From assembly GCA_938010615.1 (NCBI GenBank), contig CALLUY010000136.1:53894-117893 (forward strand): a stretch of 64,000 nucleotides of DNA, read 5' to 3'. Source of the DNA: an uncultured Pirellulaceae bacterium. Lineage in GTDB: Bacteria > Planctomycetota > Planctomycetia > Pirellulales > Pirellulaceae. Below the pieces are notes generated by a model. It ran no database searches, had not been told where the DNA came from, and saw nothing but the letters and a program-made list of their open reading frames with translations. A program made the translations under genes and the position numbers. Positions 8,891 through 18,938 of this stretch are shown one piece after another; positions within the stretch are counted from its first letter, which is position 1; each line of letters starts with the position of its first letter.

Positions 8891-10027
8891 ATGAAGACAT
8901 TGCAGTTTGTTGCTGATGGAGCTCCCGGTGGAGGTACCAATCACGTAATGCAACTCCTTACCGGGCTCGGTGATGACGTTGAAAACGTGTTGCTGACACA
9001 GAAAGACAGCTACCTTTACGACTTGGCGAAATCGAAGAACATTTCGGTTGTCGGCGGAGACTTTTTTCGTAGCCGACTTGATCGGGAGGCGATCCGAAAA
9101 GTTCGCGAGACCATCGAAACTGAAAAGCCCGACTTGGTGCATTGCCATGGCGGACGAGCAGGATTCTTCCAGAGTTTTCTTTCTCGAAAAACACCAACGG
9201 TTTATACCGTCCATGGCTTTCATCATGCGAGAAAGTCTTTTGTGCCCAGAACAAGTGGCTGGGCGGCAGAAATGTGGACAATGAGCCGCATGGATCAGAT
9301 CCTTTTTGTTGCCGACTTCGATCGTCAACTTGCTGTTCGACAAAAGCTGCTGCGAGGAAACAAATCGTTTCAGGTCATTCATAATGGAATTGCTCCATTG
9401 GAACCGCAGTCAGGATCCGAGAGTTTAGGGATCGGATTCATTGGCCGGTTTGTCTATCAGAAGAACCCGCAGTTGTTTTTGGAAGTCGTCAAACGTTTGC
9501 CGGACCAGAACTTCGTAATGGCTGGCGGTGGCGAGCTGGAACCAGAAATTCGCGAGATGGTAAAGCAGCTTGGACTCGAAGATCGAGTGAAACTTTTGGG
9601 CAGCCTCGATCACAAAGCGGCTCTCGAGTTCATCTCCAAGCTTGATGTCCTCGTGATGACACCACGCTGGGAAGGACTTCCTCTTCTTCCCCTCGAGGCA
9701 ATGTTTATGAAGGTCCCAGTCGTTTCAACAGCCGTCGGTGGAATTCCCGAAGTCATTGAACACGGAGAAACTGGTTTGCTGTCTTCTGAAGATGCGGACG
9801 AACTCGCGAAAAATGTAAATGTGTTGATCAATGATGCGGAAATCCGATCATCGATTAAACGACAGGCTTTCGAAGCTGCACACGAGAAATTCTCCCAGAA
9901 GAACATGCTGGCGAAAATCAAAAGATCCTACGGGCAGCTTTTGGAAAGACGAATGGTTTCTCGCCAACAAACCGGGCAATTGGTGCCGGGCTTCAATAGC
10001 TCGATGAGCCGAACGCCTTCGGCATAG
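8891..10027 (+). CDS. Family 4 glycosyltransferase
   Basis: Retaining glycosyltransferase of the GT-B fold, 378 residues. The N-terminal domain begins MKTLQFVADGAPGGGTNHV with the glycine-rich acceptor-side loop, followed by DLVHCHGGRAGFF and TVHGFHHARK. The C-terminal domain has the donor-binding pattern GFIGRFVYQKNPQLFLEVV. The E-x7-E region reads EGLPLLPLE, and then comes VVSTAVGGIPEVIEHGETG. These blocks are characteristic of GT4. It is the last gene of the polysaccharide group and follows the sulfotransferase gene by about 90 bases. It would add a sugar to the lipid-linked repeat in the cytoplasm. The sugar and linkage are not readable. Confidence 0.9.
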   Translation: MKTLQFVADGAPGGGTNHVMQLLTGLGDDVENVLLTQKDSYLYDLAKSKNISVVGGDFFRSRLDREAIRKVRETIETEKPDLVHCHGGRAGFFQSFLSRKTPTVYTVHGFHHARKSFVPRTSGWAAEMWTMSRMDQILFVADFDRQLAVRQKLLRGNKSFQVIHNGIAPLEPQSGSESLGIGFIGRFVYQKNPQLFLEVVKRLPDQNFVMAGGGELEPEIREMVKQLGLEDRVKLLGSLDHKAALEFISKLDVLVMTPRWEGLPLLPLEAMFMKVPVVSTAVGGIPEVIEHGETGLLSSEDADELAKNVNVLINDAEIRSSIKRQAFEAAHEKFSQKNMLAKIKRSYGQLLERRMVSRQQTGQLVPGFNSSMSRTPSA

Positions 10028-10159
10028 AACGCTGGTTTAGGAATCGACCGTGTTGTTTTAAGCAATGTCGGTCAAAATGCGGCTGCCTATTTTGCAATTG
10101 GAGTCGTCAACGTAAGATGGTGGGCCTCATCTTGACTGAACTCCCCGCCGAGCAAACCC

Positions 10160-11239
10160 ATGAGATTCCTCCCGATCGCTATCGTTCTGTTGTTGCCGAT
10201 GATGGCAAATTTTGCCAACGCACAAACCGATGGCTCCGAATCAATTTTTAACGGCAAAGATCTGACGGGTTGGAGCTACCTTCCGACCACCGAAGCTCAG
10301 AAGAAAGGGCGTGCTGGTTGGCTTGCCAACGATCCAAACGCGCCGGCTTGGCCAATCGTCGACGCGAAATTGAACTTTGACGGAAAAGCTCAAACAGAAG
10401 ATGGGCGTTTCGTAGCGCAGGATGGCTTGCTGGTTGTGACCGTTCCGAAAGAGGGTCGCAAAGTTCAGATGCTCTATTCCGATGTCGAGGTCAAAGGCGA
10501 TTTCGTGTTGAAGCTTGAGTTTCGTGCCGCCAACAATGCTGACAGTGGCGTTTTCATTCGCGGTCATCAATTGCAATGCCGAGACTATCCAAACGCGGGT
10601 CCATATAAGGACTTGAAAAACTTCAAGTCAGAGGACTGGAATGAACTGGAAGTCGTCGTCCAAGGCGAAACGGCTGTCTGTACTTGCAACGGCGAAGTGC
10701 TGGAAGAGAAATTCAAGGTTCCTGCTGAAGGTCCAATTGGAGTCGAAGGTGATCGTGGCAAGATCGAGTATCGCAACATCCGCATCGAACGTGTTGATGA
10801 AACGTCGAAAAATTTGCTCAAGCCAACCAGCGATGTTGACTCGTGGCGTTTTGAGCAAGCTGGCGACGGAAAAGGATCGATGAAAGCGGAGGGCGACGCG
10901 ATTGTCTTTCAAACGTCGAAAACAGGAGAGAAGGCGTGGCACGTTCAGGCTTACCAGTCCGGTTTGGATCTGGAAGAGGGAGCTGCCTACACGGTTAGTT
11001 TCGAGATCAAAGCCGACAAGGATGATTCAGTTGTGATTCTCGAGGGGAAGATCAGCCAGAGCGACTGGCATTCAGTCGGGTTGCGAGAAGAAGTGACTCT
11101 GAGCCAACAATTCAAGCAACATGAGTTCACGTTTTGGGCTACGAATGTGGTGAAAGACAAGAATCGAATTGGATTCGTTCTCGGTAAGCAGACCGGAACC
11201 GTGACGGTGCGAAATCTGGTGCTTCGACGGTCGGAATAG
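10160..11239 (+). CDS. Secreted DUF1080 (3-keto-disaccharide hydrolase) protein with carbohydrate-binding-like C-terminus
   Basis: Secreted protein of 359 residues, probably acting on glycans in the periplasm or outside. The signal peptide ends near ANFANAQ-TD. The DUF1080 / 3-keto-disaccharide hydrolase domain begins with ESIFNGKDLTGWSYL and continues to EYRNIRIERVDE near residue 215. Blocks such as GDFVLKLEFRAANNADSGVF and GPIGVEGDRGKIEYRNI are typical. From about residue 225 a second beta-rich domain resembles a galactose-binding/CBM4-like fold (AYTVSFEIKADKDDSVV). Planctomycetes carry many DUF1080 paralogues. The specific substrate here cannot be named. It stands alone between the polysaccharide locus and the decarboxylase gene. 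Confidence 0.85.
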   Translation: MRFLPIAIVLLLPMMANFANAQTDGSESIFNGKDLTGWSYLPTTEAQKKGRAGWLANDPNAPAWPIVDAKLNFDGKAQTEDGRFVAQDGLLVVTVPKEGRKVQMLYSDVEVKGDFVLKLEFRAANNADSGVFIRGHQLQCRDYPNAGPYKDLKNFKSEDWNELEVVVQGETAVCTCNGEVLEEKFKVPAEGPIGVEGDRGKIEYRNIRIERVDETSKNLLKPTSDVDSWRFEQAGDGKGSMKAEGDAIVFQTSKTGEKAWHVQAYQSGLDLEEGAAYTVSFEIKADKDDSVVILEGKISQSDWHSVGLREEVTLSQQFKQHEFTFWATNVVKDKNRIGFVLGKQTGTVTVRNLVLRRSE

Positions 11240-11448
11240 AAACCCGTCGGTGGATATTTGGGTTTGCGTCGCCAAGTGAGCGGAAACATCGTTATGCGAG
11301 TTGGCTCGATTGCGGCTTGTAGATTTGCGGTGAGCAACAGTAAAATCACCTGAGAAGATGCGACATCGCATCCGCCATAAATTGAGATCTACGCGTTTTC
11401 TGGCAATGCCTTGATGATTGCCGAGAATCGCCCCTTTAGGAGTTGGTT

Positions 11449-12711
11449 TTGAGTAATCGTAGTTTGCCGTTTGACAAAGCATTTATTGACCGAGTTAAGG
11501 AACAGTTTCCGACTCCGTTTTACATCTATGATGAAGCTGCCATTCGCCAATGCGCCAAAGATCTGATCAAGGCATTCGATTGGTGTCCCGGGTTTAAAGA
11601 GTACTTCGCCGTGAAGGCTACTCCGAATCCGCGGATTGTGGAGATGCTTGCCGGCGAAGGATTCGGCGCCGACTGTTCGAGCCTTGCGGAATTGATCCTC
11701 TGCGAGCGAATCGGCATTTCTGGCGAAGAGCTAATGTTCACTTCGAACAACACGCTTTCAGGTGACTACGGTGCGGCCAAGCGAATGGGCGCGGTGATTA
11801 ACCTCGATGACATTTCGCATATTGATTACTTGAACGATTCGGTTGGCATGCCGGAGCTAATTTGCTTTAGGTACAACCCGGGTCCGTTGCGAAGCGGAAA
11901 CGTACTGATCGGCGAACCACAAGAAGCCAAGTACGGATTTACGAAAGAACAACTGTTCGATGGTTACGCACGTGCGAAGGAACTGGGAGCGACTCGGTTT
12001 GGTCTGCACACGATGGTGGCATCGAATGAGCTAAATCCGCAGTTCTTCGTTGACACTGCTGAGATGTTGTTTGAGTTGGTTGTGGAGTTGCACGAAAAAC
12101 TGGACATTCAAATCGAGTTCGTCAACTTGGGCGGCGGAATGGGAATTCCGTATAAGCCTGACGAAAGTCCACTTTCGTTGGAACAGATCTCCAGTGGTAT
12201 GAAGAAAGTCTACGACAAACTGATTGCGGGGACTCCTGTCGATCCGTTGACGATCTATCTGGAGAACGGACGAATCATCACGGGGCCTTACGGTTATCTG
12301 GTGACCGAAGTGGTTCACAAAAAAGACATCTACAAGCAATACGTTGGTGTCGATGCGTGCATGTCGAACTTGATGCGCCCTGGAATGTATGGCGCTTACC
12401 ATCACATTTCAGTGTTGGGCAAAGAGAACGAAGAGGCGAACACGGTCGTGGACATCGTCGGTTCGCTTTGCGAAAACAATGACAAGTTCGCGATCGATCG
12501 CGAGATGCCAAACATGGAGATCGGCGACATCGCCGTGATTCACGACGCTGGTGCTCATGGTCACGCGATGGGATTCCAGTACAACGGCAAGCTTCGAAGT
12601 GCTGAACTGCTGCTTCGAGAAGATGGAACGGTTGAGCAAATTCGCCGTGCGGAAACGCTGGAAGACTATTTCGCGACGTTGTCGTTTGAGTCGGCTTGTG
12701 TGGCGAAGTAG
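11449..12711 (+). CDS. lysA: Diaminopimelate decarboxylase-like PLP enzyme (type III fold)
   Basis: Predicted to decarboxylate meso-diaminopimelate to lysine, with PLP bound in an alanine-racemase-type barrel. TTG 11449 is chosen because AGGAG lies six bases upstream; a second TTG at 11443 would touch that site. The protein has about 420 residues. The PLP lysine lies in EYFAVKATPNPRI. The glycine-rich phosphate loop is NLGGGMGIPY, and the C-terminal active site has CENNDKFA and HDAGAHGHAMGFQYNGK. Classical LysA proteins carry EPGR and CESxD at the matching places; here they read ENGR and CENND. That places it in a divergent clade also found in other bacteria. Diaminopimelate is the likeliest substrate, but another diamino acid is possible. 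Confidence 0.78.
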   Translation: MSNRSLPFDKAFIDRVKEQFPTPFYIYDEAAIRQCAKDLIKAFDWCPGFKEYFAVKATPNPRIVEMLAGEGFGADCSSLAELILCERIGISGEELMFTSNNTLSGDYGAAKRMGAVINLDDISHIDYLNDSVGMPELICFRYNPGPLRSGNVLIGEPQEAKYGFTKEQLFDGYARAKELGATRFGLHTMVASNELNPQFFVDTAEMLFELVVELHEKLDIQIEFVNLGGGMGIPYKPDESPLSLEQISSGMKKVYDKLIAGTPVDPLTIYLENGRIITGPYGYLVTEVVHKKDIYKQYVGVDACMSNLMRPGMYGAYHHISVLGKENEEANTVVDIVGSLCENNDKFAIDREMPNMEIGDIAVIHDAGAHGHAMGFQYNGKLRSAELLLREDGTVEQIRRAETLEDYFATLSFESACVAK

Positions 12712-12750
12712 AGCAGTCGTGGCAGATCGATCTAAAGCCGTGTTGCGAGT

Positions 12751-14076
12751 TTAGAAGTTGCCGCCGATGCCAGACGAGAATCCCCTCGAGCGTTTATCGA
12801 TTAGCTGCGGCAAACTCGGGTTCGAGAGTGCTTGCAGGTACCGTTTCCCTTTGTCATCGATGCTGCATGAGACCAAATCGACTGAGGCAAGTTGCTCAAA
12901 CTGATCGATCGTTGGTAGGCGGTCGAGTGGAGCGTCGCAGCCATAGAATTTCAGGGCCTTTAATTTATCTAGGTTCGTTCTGATTAACTCGATATTCGAT
13001 AGTGGGAATTCGCTTTCTTCGATCCTCAGCGAATGAATCGAACTGTTCTTTAGCTCGCGGAAGCCGCTGTAGTCGCCTGAGTTGTGCGAAAGAAAAAGTG
13101 TTGTCAACGCTTTTGATTTGGCAATTGCTTTCCCGTGAGCCGACGTGAACTTGTTACAGGAAAAATCGAGCTTTTCCAGTTTTGGCAACGTTCCAGTTAG
13201 CTTGTCAAGAAGTTCAGCAGATACGCTGCATTTGAATTTAAGTTCTTTAAGCGTTGGATGTCCTGAAAGCTGTTTCACGATAGATTCATTAGCGACGCCA
13301 AGTGAAAGGCACTTGAGTCTTCGCAACGCCTTCAAAGCGTTGATTGCTTCAAGGGACGGCCTATCCAGTACAACCGACTTGATCGCCCCTTTGCTGTCTT
13401 TCACCGTTCGGCCTTTGCAATGGCGAATGACTGTAAGCGCATCTGTTTCGTCGAAGCGATCCAGCTTGATCAACTTATGATTCGAACCGGTCTCGACGGT
13501 AAAGCTGGTTGGCCTGTTGTCGCCGGGCATCGCGAAACACCACGTGAGTTTGTTTCGTTGGATGTCAGTAGGTTGTTTTTCCAGTTTGAAGATGCCGTGC
13601 ATCGTGGTGGATGGATACCGCTTTTGATCATACTTCGATGTGAATGAATCAACATGGATGTCGATTTCCATCGGAGTTTTTGTAACGTCAAGGTTTCGAA
13701 TGCTGGTCGCTCCAACTGAGCGAGGTCGTTCGACCGAGAACGGTCCTCAGCCAACTTGGATTGCAGCGTTTCTCGCCGGGCCAGCTTTCCCGGTGGTGAT
13801 CAGGTCGCCAAGTTCCTGACCAATTTGAGCAACGGAGAACTCACCGTCTTTTTCGCTCGACGTGACAATCCAACGTCCGGACAATCCAATGTCCTTGGCG
13901 GTTTTTTCCAATTCTGCCCAAGAATCGGAATCCACTGGGTAATCTGGAAAGCTTGGTGGAAACCCGACAGGAATTGGGCTCGAAAGATCGTCTTTGCCCA
14001 ATTCTGTTTGAGCTGTTGCCGCGATAGGCATGGCGATGCTGACAAGCAGTGCGAGTGTGATTCGAACAAGCGACAT
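12751..14076 (-). pseudogene. Secreted TIGR03067 / leucine-rich-repeat protein split by one in-frame TGA
   Basis: Two open frames lie in the same phase and are separated by a single TGA at 13747-13749 (codon 110 counted from ATG 14076). The first part has a signal peptide (LALLVSIAMPIAATAQ) and begins a TIGR03067-like domain (SGRWIVTSSEKDGEFSV). The second part completes that domain (TMHGIFKLE, then NKLTWCFAMPGDNRPTSF). It then has leucine-rich repeats such as LPKLEKLDFSCNKFTS. The domain therefore spans the stop. The two parts together would be about 440 residues. The likeliest reading is a recent nonsense mutation or a sequencing error, because the downstream frame has kept its coding quality over 900 bases. 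Re-initiation at ATG 13671 or readthrough are less likely options. The function is unknown. Confidence 0.75.
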
Positions 14077-14178
14077 GAGACTCTCCACTGAACATTGAAT
14101 GCGTTAGAGATGCTCATATTGTAATGCCACAAGAATCTTCAGTGGGATAGCAATTTTGCGATTATTCGTGGCCGTGGC

Positions 14179-14215
14179 CGACGCTGCCAGCGTCGGATCG
14201 ATGCTGGCAGCATCG
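14179..14215. repeat. Pair of adjacent palindromes (CGACGCTG..CAGCGTCG family)
   Basis: Two 17-base palindromes lie back to back: CGACGCTGCCAGCGTCG at 14179-14195 and CGATGCTGGCAGCATCG at 14199-14215. Each has 8-base arms around one central base. The first belongs to the same sequence family as the large inverted repeat at 24026-24083. The pair sits between carB and the split leucine-rich-repeat gene. Confidence 0.75.
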
Positions 14216-14253
14216 TCAACGGAACCAGAGCGACGCTGCGAGAGAAATGCCGG

Positions 14254-17200
14254 TTACGACTTCGCGTAGCGATCCTGCAGTGACTCGACCGACATCGATT
14301 CCTTCTGCATCACAACCAATGAGTCGACCAGTACCTCGACGGCCTGAATCGTGGTGATGCAGGGAACGCCTTGCTGGACGGCGGCGGCACGGATGATGCC
14401 TTCATCCGTTCGAGCACCCTTTCCATTAGGCGTGTTCAAAACCAAATCGACCGCGTCGTCTTTCATGCGGTCAATCAAGTTTGGACTTCCGTCGCGAAGT
14501 TTCTTGATCGGTTCGGCTTCGATGCCAGATTCTTGAAGACGCTGAGCCGTACCTGGCGTGGCAATTAGTTTGTAGCCCAGCCCAATCAGTTTCTTGGCGA
14601 CTTCGACGACGCGTTCCTTGTGCACGCCGCGAACGCTGATGAAGACCGTGCCGCCATCGGGAATTTCGACACCCGATGCCAATTGGCTCTTGGCGAATGC
14701 GACAGGGAACTGATCGCTGACACCCATGACTTCGCCAGTGCTTCGCATCTCGGGGCCCAAGACAATATCCACGCCGGCGAACTTGCGGAATGGGAATACG
14801 CTTTCTTTGACGCTGTAGTCATGTGGCGTCAAATCTTTCGTGATGCCGAGTGATTTTAGTTTCTCTCCCGTCATGACTTTGGCGGCGATGTTGGCGACCG
14901 GAACGCCAGTGGCTTTGGCGACAAACGGAACGGTTCGGCTGCCGCGTGGATTGACTTCTAGAACGTAAACGGTGTGCTGTCCAGATTCCTTATCTTTCTT
15001 TACGGCGAACTGCACGTTCATTAAGCCGACGACGTTCAAACGCTTTGCCATGGCGATCGTGGCACTACGAATCTCGGCAACGGTTTCTGGATTGAGCGAA
15101 TAAGGTGGAATCGAACACGCGGAGTCACCCGAGTGAACGCCAGCTTCTTCGATGTGTTCCATGATGCCTGCGATGATCACGTCGTCACCATCGGCAATGC
15201 AGTCGACATCGACTTCGATGGCTTCTTCCAGGAAGCTGTCGATCAGAACAGGCTGTCCGCCGGAAACGATGAAGGCCTCCAAAACGAATCGTTCGAATTG
15301 GACTTTGTCGTAGCAGATTTCCATCGCCCGCCCGCCCAGCACGAAACTTGGTCGAACCAGAACTGGATAGCCAACTTCGGCGACGACTTTACGAGCTTGC
15401 GGCATGTCATTCGCCATGCCGTTAGCAGGTTGTTTAAGGTCAAGTTCATGCAACAGCTGTTGGAATTTTTCACGATCCTCAGCGGCCTCGATCGTGTCGA
15501 CGCTGGTGCCGATGACCGGAACGCCGGCATCGGAAAGTGCTCGAGCAAGGTTCAGTGGCGTTTGACCACCGAACTGAACAATGACGCCGTCAGGTTGTAC
15601 GTCGTCACAAATGTTCAAAACGTCCTCGACCGTCAGCGGTTCGAAAAAGAGCAAATCGCTGGTGTCGTAATCCGTGCTGACGGTTTCCGGGTTCGAGTTC
15701 ACCATGATCGATTCGATACCGAGTTCACGCAGTGCGAAACTGGCGTGACAACAGCAGTAGTCGAATTCGATTCCTTGGCCGATTCGGTTGGGGCCACCGC
15801 CGAGCACGACGACACGTTTCTTGTCACCTTTGGGCGGCGTTTCACTTTCAGTTTCGTACGTCGAATAAAAGTACGGCGTAAAGGCTTCGAACTCCGCGGC
15901 GCAGGTGTCGACTGATTTATAGGTTGGCACGACACCAATTTCTTTTCGCTGTTGACGAACGGCAATTTCACTCGTGCCCCAGATGTGGGACATCTGCCGA
16001 TCGGAGAATCCAGCTTGTTTGGCTTTGAGCATCAAAGGTTTGTCGATCTGCTCAAGCGAAGTTGCTCGCAGTTCGTTCTCGATGTCGACGATGCCAACCA
16101 AGTGATGCAAAAACCACGGGTCAATGTTTGTCAGTTCGAAAATCTCGTCGGCGGTCATGCCGTCTTTTAAGGCGTAGCGAACGTAGTGAGGACGCTCAGC
16201 GTTGGGGACCGAGAGCTTTGACTTGATCTCGTCACGATTGGGAAACTCATCGGTGCCGAAGAGATCTTTGTTGTCGCAGCCAAATCCAAAGTGACCCGTC
16301 TCGAGTCCGCGAAGTGCTTTTTGGAACGATTCCTTAAACGTGCGGCCGATGGCCATCGTTTCACCAACGCTTTTCATCTGCGTGGTCAGTGTGTGATCGG
16401 CTTCGGGGAATTTTTCGAACGTGAAACGAGGGATTTTCGTGACGACGTAGTCAATCGTTGGCTCAAAGCAGGCTTTCGTTTTTTGGGTGATGTCGTTCGG
16501 TAATTCCCAAAGCGAATATCCGACGGCCAGCTTTGCCGCGATTTTCGCGATCGGGAATCCAGTGGCCTTCGATGCCAAAGCACTCGATCGACTGACGCGA
16601 GGATTCATCTCGATCACGATCATGCGACCGGTTTTTGGGTCGACGGCGAACTGAACGTTTGAGCCGCCTGTCTCGACTCCGATTTCACGCATGATGTCGA
16701 CCGAAGCGTCACGCATCCGTTGGTATTCTTTGTCGGAAAGCGTTTGAGCCGGAGCGACGGTGATCGAGTCACCGGTGTGAATGCCCATCGGGTCAAGATT
16801 TTCGATTGCGCAAATGATCACGACGTTGTCATCGAAATCGCGCATCACTTCCATCTCGTACTCTTTCCAGCCGATGATGGATTCTTCGATCAGAACTTCG
16901 CTGGTTGGAGACAGGTCGATGCCGCGGCGAACGAGGACTTCGAATTCGTCACGGTTGTAGGCGATCGCGTTGCCGCTGCCTCCCATCGTGAAGCTTGGGC
17001 GGATCAAGGTCGGCAGTCCGACTTCTTCGAGAACTCGTTTCGCATGTTCAACATCTTTGACCGTTTCGCCGCGGCAGATATCAAGGCCGCAAGCTCGCAT
17101 CGCTTTTTGGAATCGATCTCGGTTTTCGGCTTTGTCGATCACGTCGGCTTTGGCACCGATCATCTCGACGCCGTACTTTTCGAGCACGCCGTTTTCGTGA

Positions 17201-17505
17201 AGACGCAGGGCAAGGTTCAGCGACGTTTGGCCGCCGAGAGTCGGCAAGAGCGCACAAGGGCGCTCCTTGGCAATGATCTTTTCGACGATCTCCCATTGCA
17301 GCGGTTCGATGTAGGTCCGATCGGCGACTTCGGGGTCGGTCATGATCGTGGCCGGATTGGAATTCACCAAAACGACTTCGTAGCCTTCCTCGCGGAGGGC
17401 TTTGCAGGCTTGGGTGCCTGAGTAGTCAAATTCACAGGCTTGTCCGATGATGATCGGCCCCGAACCGATCAGCAGGATTTTTTTGATATCGTCGCGACGT
17501 GGCAC
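14254..17505 (-). CDS. carB: Carbamoyl-phosphate synthase large subunit
   Basis: Makes carbamoyl phosphate from bicarbonate, glutamine-derived ammonia and two ATP for pyrimidine and arginine synthesis. It works with the small subunit CarA, which is not in this window. The length of 1083 residues is standard. The two homologous halves are clear: the first starts [20 protein letters not shown] and the second [20 protein letters not shown]. Each has an ATP-grasp domain ([34 protein letters not shown]). Metal-binding blocks [20 protein letters not shown] and [19 protein letters not shown] are also present. The last 140 residues form the allosteric MGS-like domain. It starts at ATG 17505. The nearby argH gene uses the arginine branch of the same pathway. 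Confidence 0.97.
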   Translation of the reverse strand: MPRRDDIKKILLIGSGPIIIGQACEFDYSGTQACKALREEGYEVVLVNSNPATIMTDPEVADRTYIEPLQWEIVEKIIAKERPCALLPTLGGQTSLNLALRLHENGVLEKYGVEMIGAKADVIDKAENRDRFQKAMRACGLDICRGETVKDVEHAKRVLEEVGLPTLIRPSFTMGGSGNAIAYNRDEFEVLVRRGIDLSPTSEVLIEESIIGWKEYEMEVMRDFDDNVVIICAIENLDPMGIHTGDSITVAPAQTLSDKEYQRMRDASVDIMREIGVETGGSNVQFAVDPKTGRMIVIEMNPRVSRSSALASKATGFPIAKIAAKLAVGYSLWELPNDITQKTKACFEPTIDYVVTKIPRFTFEKFPEADHTLTTQMKSVGETMAIGRTFKESFQKALRGLETGHFGFGCDNKDLFGTDEFPNRDEIKSKLSVPNAERPHYVRYALKDGMTADEIFELTNIDPWFLHHLVGIVDIENELRATSLEQIDKPLMLKAKQAGFSDRQMSHIWGTSEIAVRQQRKEIGVVPTYKSVDTCAAEFEAFTPYFYSTYETESETPPKGDKKRVVVLGGGPNRIGQGIEFDYCCCHASFALRELGIESIMVNSNPETVSTDYDTSDLLFFEPLTVEDVLNICDDVQPDGVIVQFGGQTPLNLARALSDAGVPVIGTSVDTIEAAEDREKFQQLLHELDLKQPANGMANDMPQARKVVAEVGYPVLVRPSFVLGGRAMEICYDKVQFERFVLEAFIVSGGQPVLIDSFLEEAIEVDVDCIADGDDVIIAGIMEHIEEAGVHSGDSACSIPPYSLNPETVAEIRSATIAMAKRLNVVGLMNVQFAVKKDKESGQHTVYVLEVNPRGSRTVPFVAKATGVPVANIAAKVMTGEKLKSLGITKDLTPHDYSVKESVFPFRKFAGVDIVLGPEMRSTGEVMGVSDQFPVAFAKSQLASGVEIPDGGTVFISVRGVHKERVVEVAKKLIGLGYKLIATPGTAQRLQESGIEAEPIKKLRDGSPNLIDRMKDDAVDLVLNTPNGKGARTDEGIIRAAAVQQGVPCITTIQAVEVLVDSLVVMQKESMSVESLQDRYAKS

Positions 17506-17711
17506 TCGAAAGGTCCCGTTTGGGATGAAAAAAATAAATTTCCCAAGGGTACCAGCAGACCCCGCATTGCTTCAATGGGCGGAGTCAAAATTTGGAGAGA
17601 TTCGTGTTGTCTTTGGGGCGTGATCTAATGTCGCTCAGTTCTCCGAACTGATGGCGGGCGGATTGAGACGTTCAACCATAATTTGACCTGCGTTTGATAG
17701 AGATCACACTT

Positions 17712-17755
17712 CCCGGCCCGCTACCAGCTCGGAGAGCTGGGCGACTCTCCGAACC
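17712..17755. repeat. Interspersed repeat with internal palindrome (CTCGGAGAGCTG family)
   Basis: On the minus strand this reads GGTTCGGAGAG, then TCGCCCAGCTCTCCGAGCTGG, given here only in pieces, and ends TAGCGGGCCGGG. It is nearly the same as the plus-strand segment beginning at 57356, except for a 7-base difference. The core CAGCTCTCCGAGCTG is palindromic. It lies between the stop of the next gene and the start of carB. Confidence 0.7.
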
Positions 17756-17772
17756 GAAAAGGCTGGGCGACA

Positions 17773-18489
17773 TTACTCACTCTTAATGATCAGTGAATCG
17801 AAGAGTTTCGCCGTCGCTGTGGCGTCTTCTTTGCCCTGTGGCGTCAATACGTCGAGTTGATACCGGCGATTGCCTTTGATGAACACGCGTGAGCGACCGG
17901 AGTACATGGTGCTCGTTTTAGTTTTTGGATCGGCCAAAGAGAACGAGAAATCAAATTCGCGTCCGGGAACTTTGCCAGGTCTGATCTTGTCCATTCGATC
18001 AAGCTGTCCGATCACGTTCACGACTGCTCCCTTGACGCAGCCATCAAGTGCATCATTGAGCTCTTTGGGCGTAGCAGGGACTTCGTGCAGATCCTTCCAC
18101 GAATATTCAAACGAGGATACACCGTTCAGATACACGACGTAACGATGGTTGACGATGGCATTCCGGCCGGCGATTGGGTTAAAGGTACGCTCGATGTACT
18201 TCGGCTTTCCGGGCAATCGAAATTCTGCGTTGGATACATCATCTGAAATGGTGAACCAGCCATCGCTCTGCTCCGTCATTTCAGCAGTTGATTCTTTCTT
18301 GATCGAAGATGCCGCTGGAGCAGCTTTTTTTGCCGGTTCGGTCGCGGAAGATTCTGTTGTTGTCGTTTCGGCCTTTTTGTCGGTCGAACGCTTGAAAACA
18401 TCTTGGGGCGCCGCAAATGCGGACGAAGAGATCAACGTGAGGATTGCAAAAGCCAACAGGCCAAATTGACGAATTTGAGTTTTGTTCAT
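17773..18489 (-). CDS. Secreted protein of unknown function
   Basis: Protein of about 238 residues from ATG 18489; a GTG at 18501 is possible. A signal peptide is visible (LLAFAILTLISSSAFA-AP). A Thr/Ala/Lys-rich linker follows to about residue 70. A folded C-terminal domain then begins DGWFTISDDVSNAEFRLPGK and ends DATATAKLFDSLIIKSE. The block F-x-x-P-G-K-P near its start and the closing F-D-S-L/F pattern resemble small secreted domains seen repeatedly in planctomycetes, which read ...F.LPG.P... to ...FF.SF. No family name or enzyme activity can be assigned. It lies upstream of carB on the same strand but about 270 bases away, so co-transcription is unlikely. Confidence 0.75.
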   Translation of the reverse strand: MNKTQIRQFGLLAFAILTLISSSAFAAPQDVFKRSTDKKAETTTTESSATEPAKKAAPAASSIKKESTAEMTEQSDGWFTISDDVSNAEFRLPGKPKYIERTFNPIAGRNAIVNHRYVVYLNGVSSFEYSWKDLHEVPATPKELNDALDGCVKGAVVNVIGQLDRMDKIRPGKVPGREFDFSFSLADPKTKTSTMYSGRSRVFIKGNRRYQLDVLTPQGKEDATATAKLFDSLIIKSE

Positions 18490-18719
18490 GGCAGTATTCA
18501 CCGAGTGCTTTGCTCGGTCGCTATTCTTATCTTATGAAAGTTTGCTCGTTGGTTATTCTATCGCCTAAACGCGTGGGAACGCTCAACCTTTCGCGAATGG
18601 TCAGGTTTGCTACGATTTTAAGGCAAACTAACGATTAATTCTGCGGCAAAATGGATTGAAGAAAGTGGATTGAAAAAAGTGCTTGCGTCCAGACAAACCC
18701 AGCGACGATGTTGCAAATT

Positions 18720-18775
18720 ATAACCCGACACGTCAGCGAGGTGCGACTTGGTACCTCGCTGACGTGTCGGGTTAT
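18720..18775. repeat. Perfect 23-bp inverted repeat
   Basis: Arms at 18720-18742 and 18753-18775 are perfectly complementary, with a 10-base loop. Each arm contains CCCGACACGTCAGCGAGGT or its complement. There is no T-run on either side, so it is not a typical intrinsic terminator. It belongs to the set of palindromic intergenic repeats in this window. It lies in the 450-base gap between the secreted protein gene and argH. Confidence 0.85.
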
Positions 18776-18797
18776 GATTTCGGCTTAAGCAGACTAA

Positions 18798-18872
18798 ATA
18801 CGAGCCCAACGCGCAAGCGAGGGATCCGGAAATCCTCGGAAATATCCGCTCGCTTGCGCTTCGGGCTTGTAT
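18798..18872. repeat. Imperfect 24-bp inverted repeat (GCGCAAGCGAG family)
   Basis: Arms at 18798-18821 and 18849-18872 match at 21 of 24 positions. The shared core GCGCAAGCGAG / CTCGCTTGCGC, with CAAGCCCGAA beside it, is also found in the 29-bp inverted repeat at 25372-25490. It ends about 65 bases before the argH start, so it is inside or just upstream of the argH leader. The remainder of the 18502-18938 gap shows no coding frame. Confidence 0.75.
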
Positions 18873-18938
18873 TTTCCATGCAAAATCCTGCCGCGCTTCG
18901 GGTTATCATTTTCAGAGAAACAATTCATCGAGGCTACT

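Noticed and set aside
15133..15915. 260-codon plus-strand open frame inside carB
   Set aside because: It is a shadow of the carB coding frame; the composition and lack of family blocks show no gene.
18720..18775. Intrinsic terminator between the secreted protein gene and argH
   Set aside because: The stem is perfect but no T-run follows on either strand, so it is listed as a repeat.
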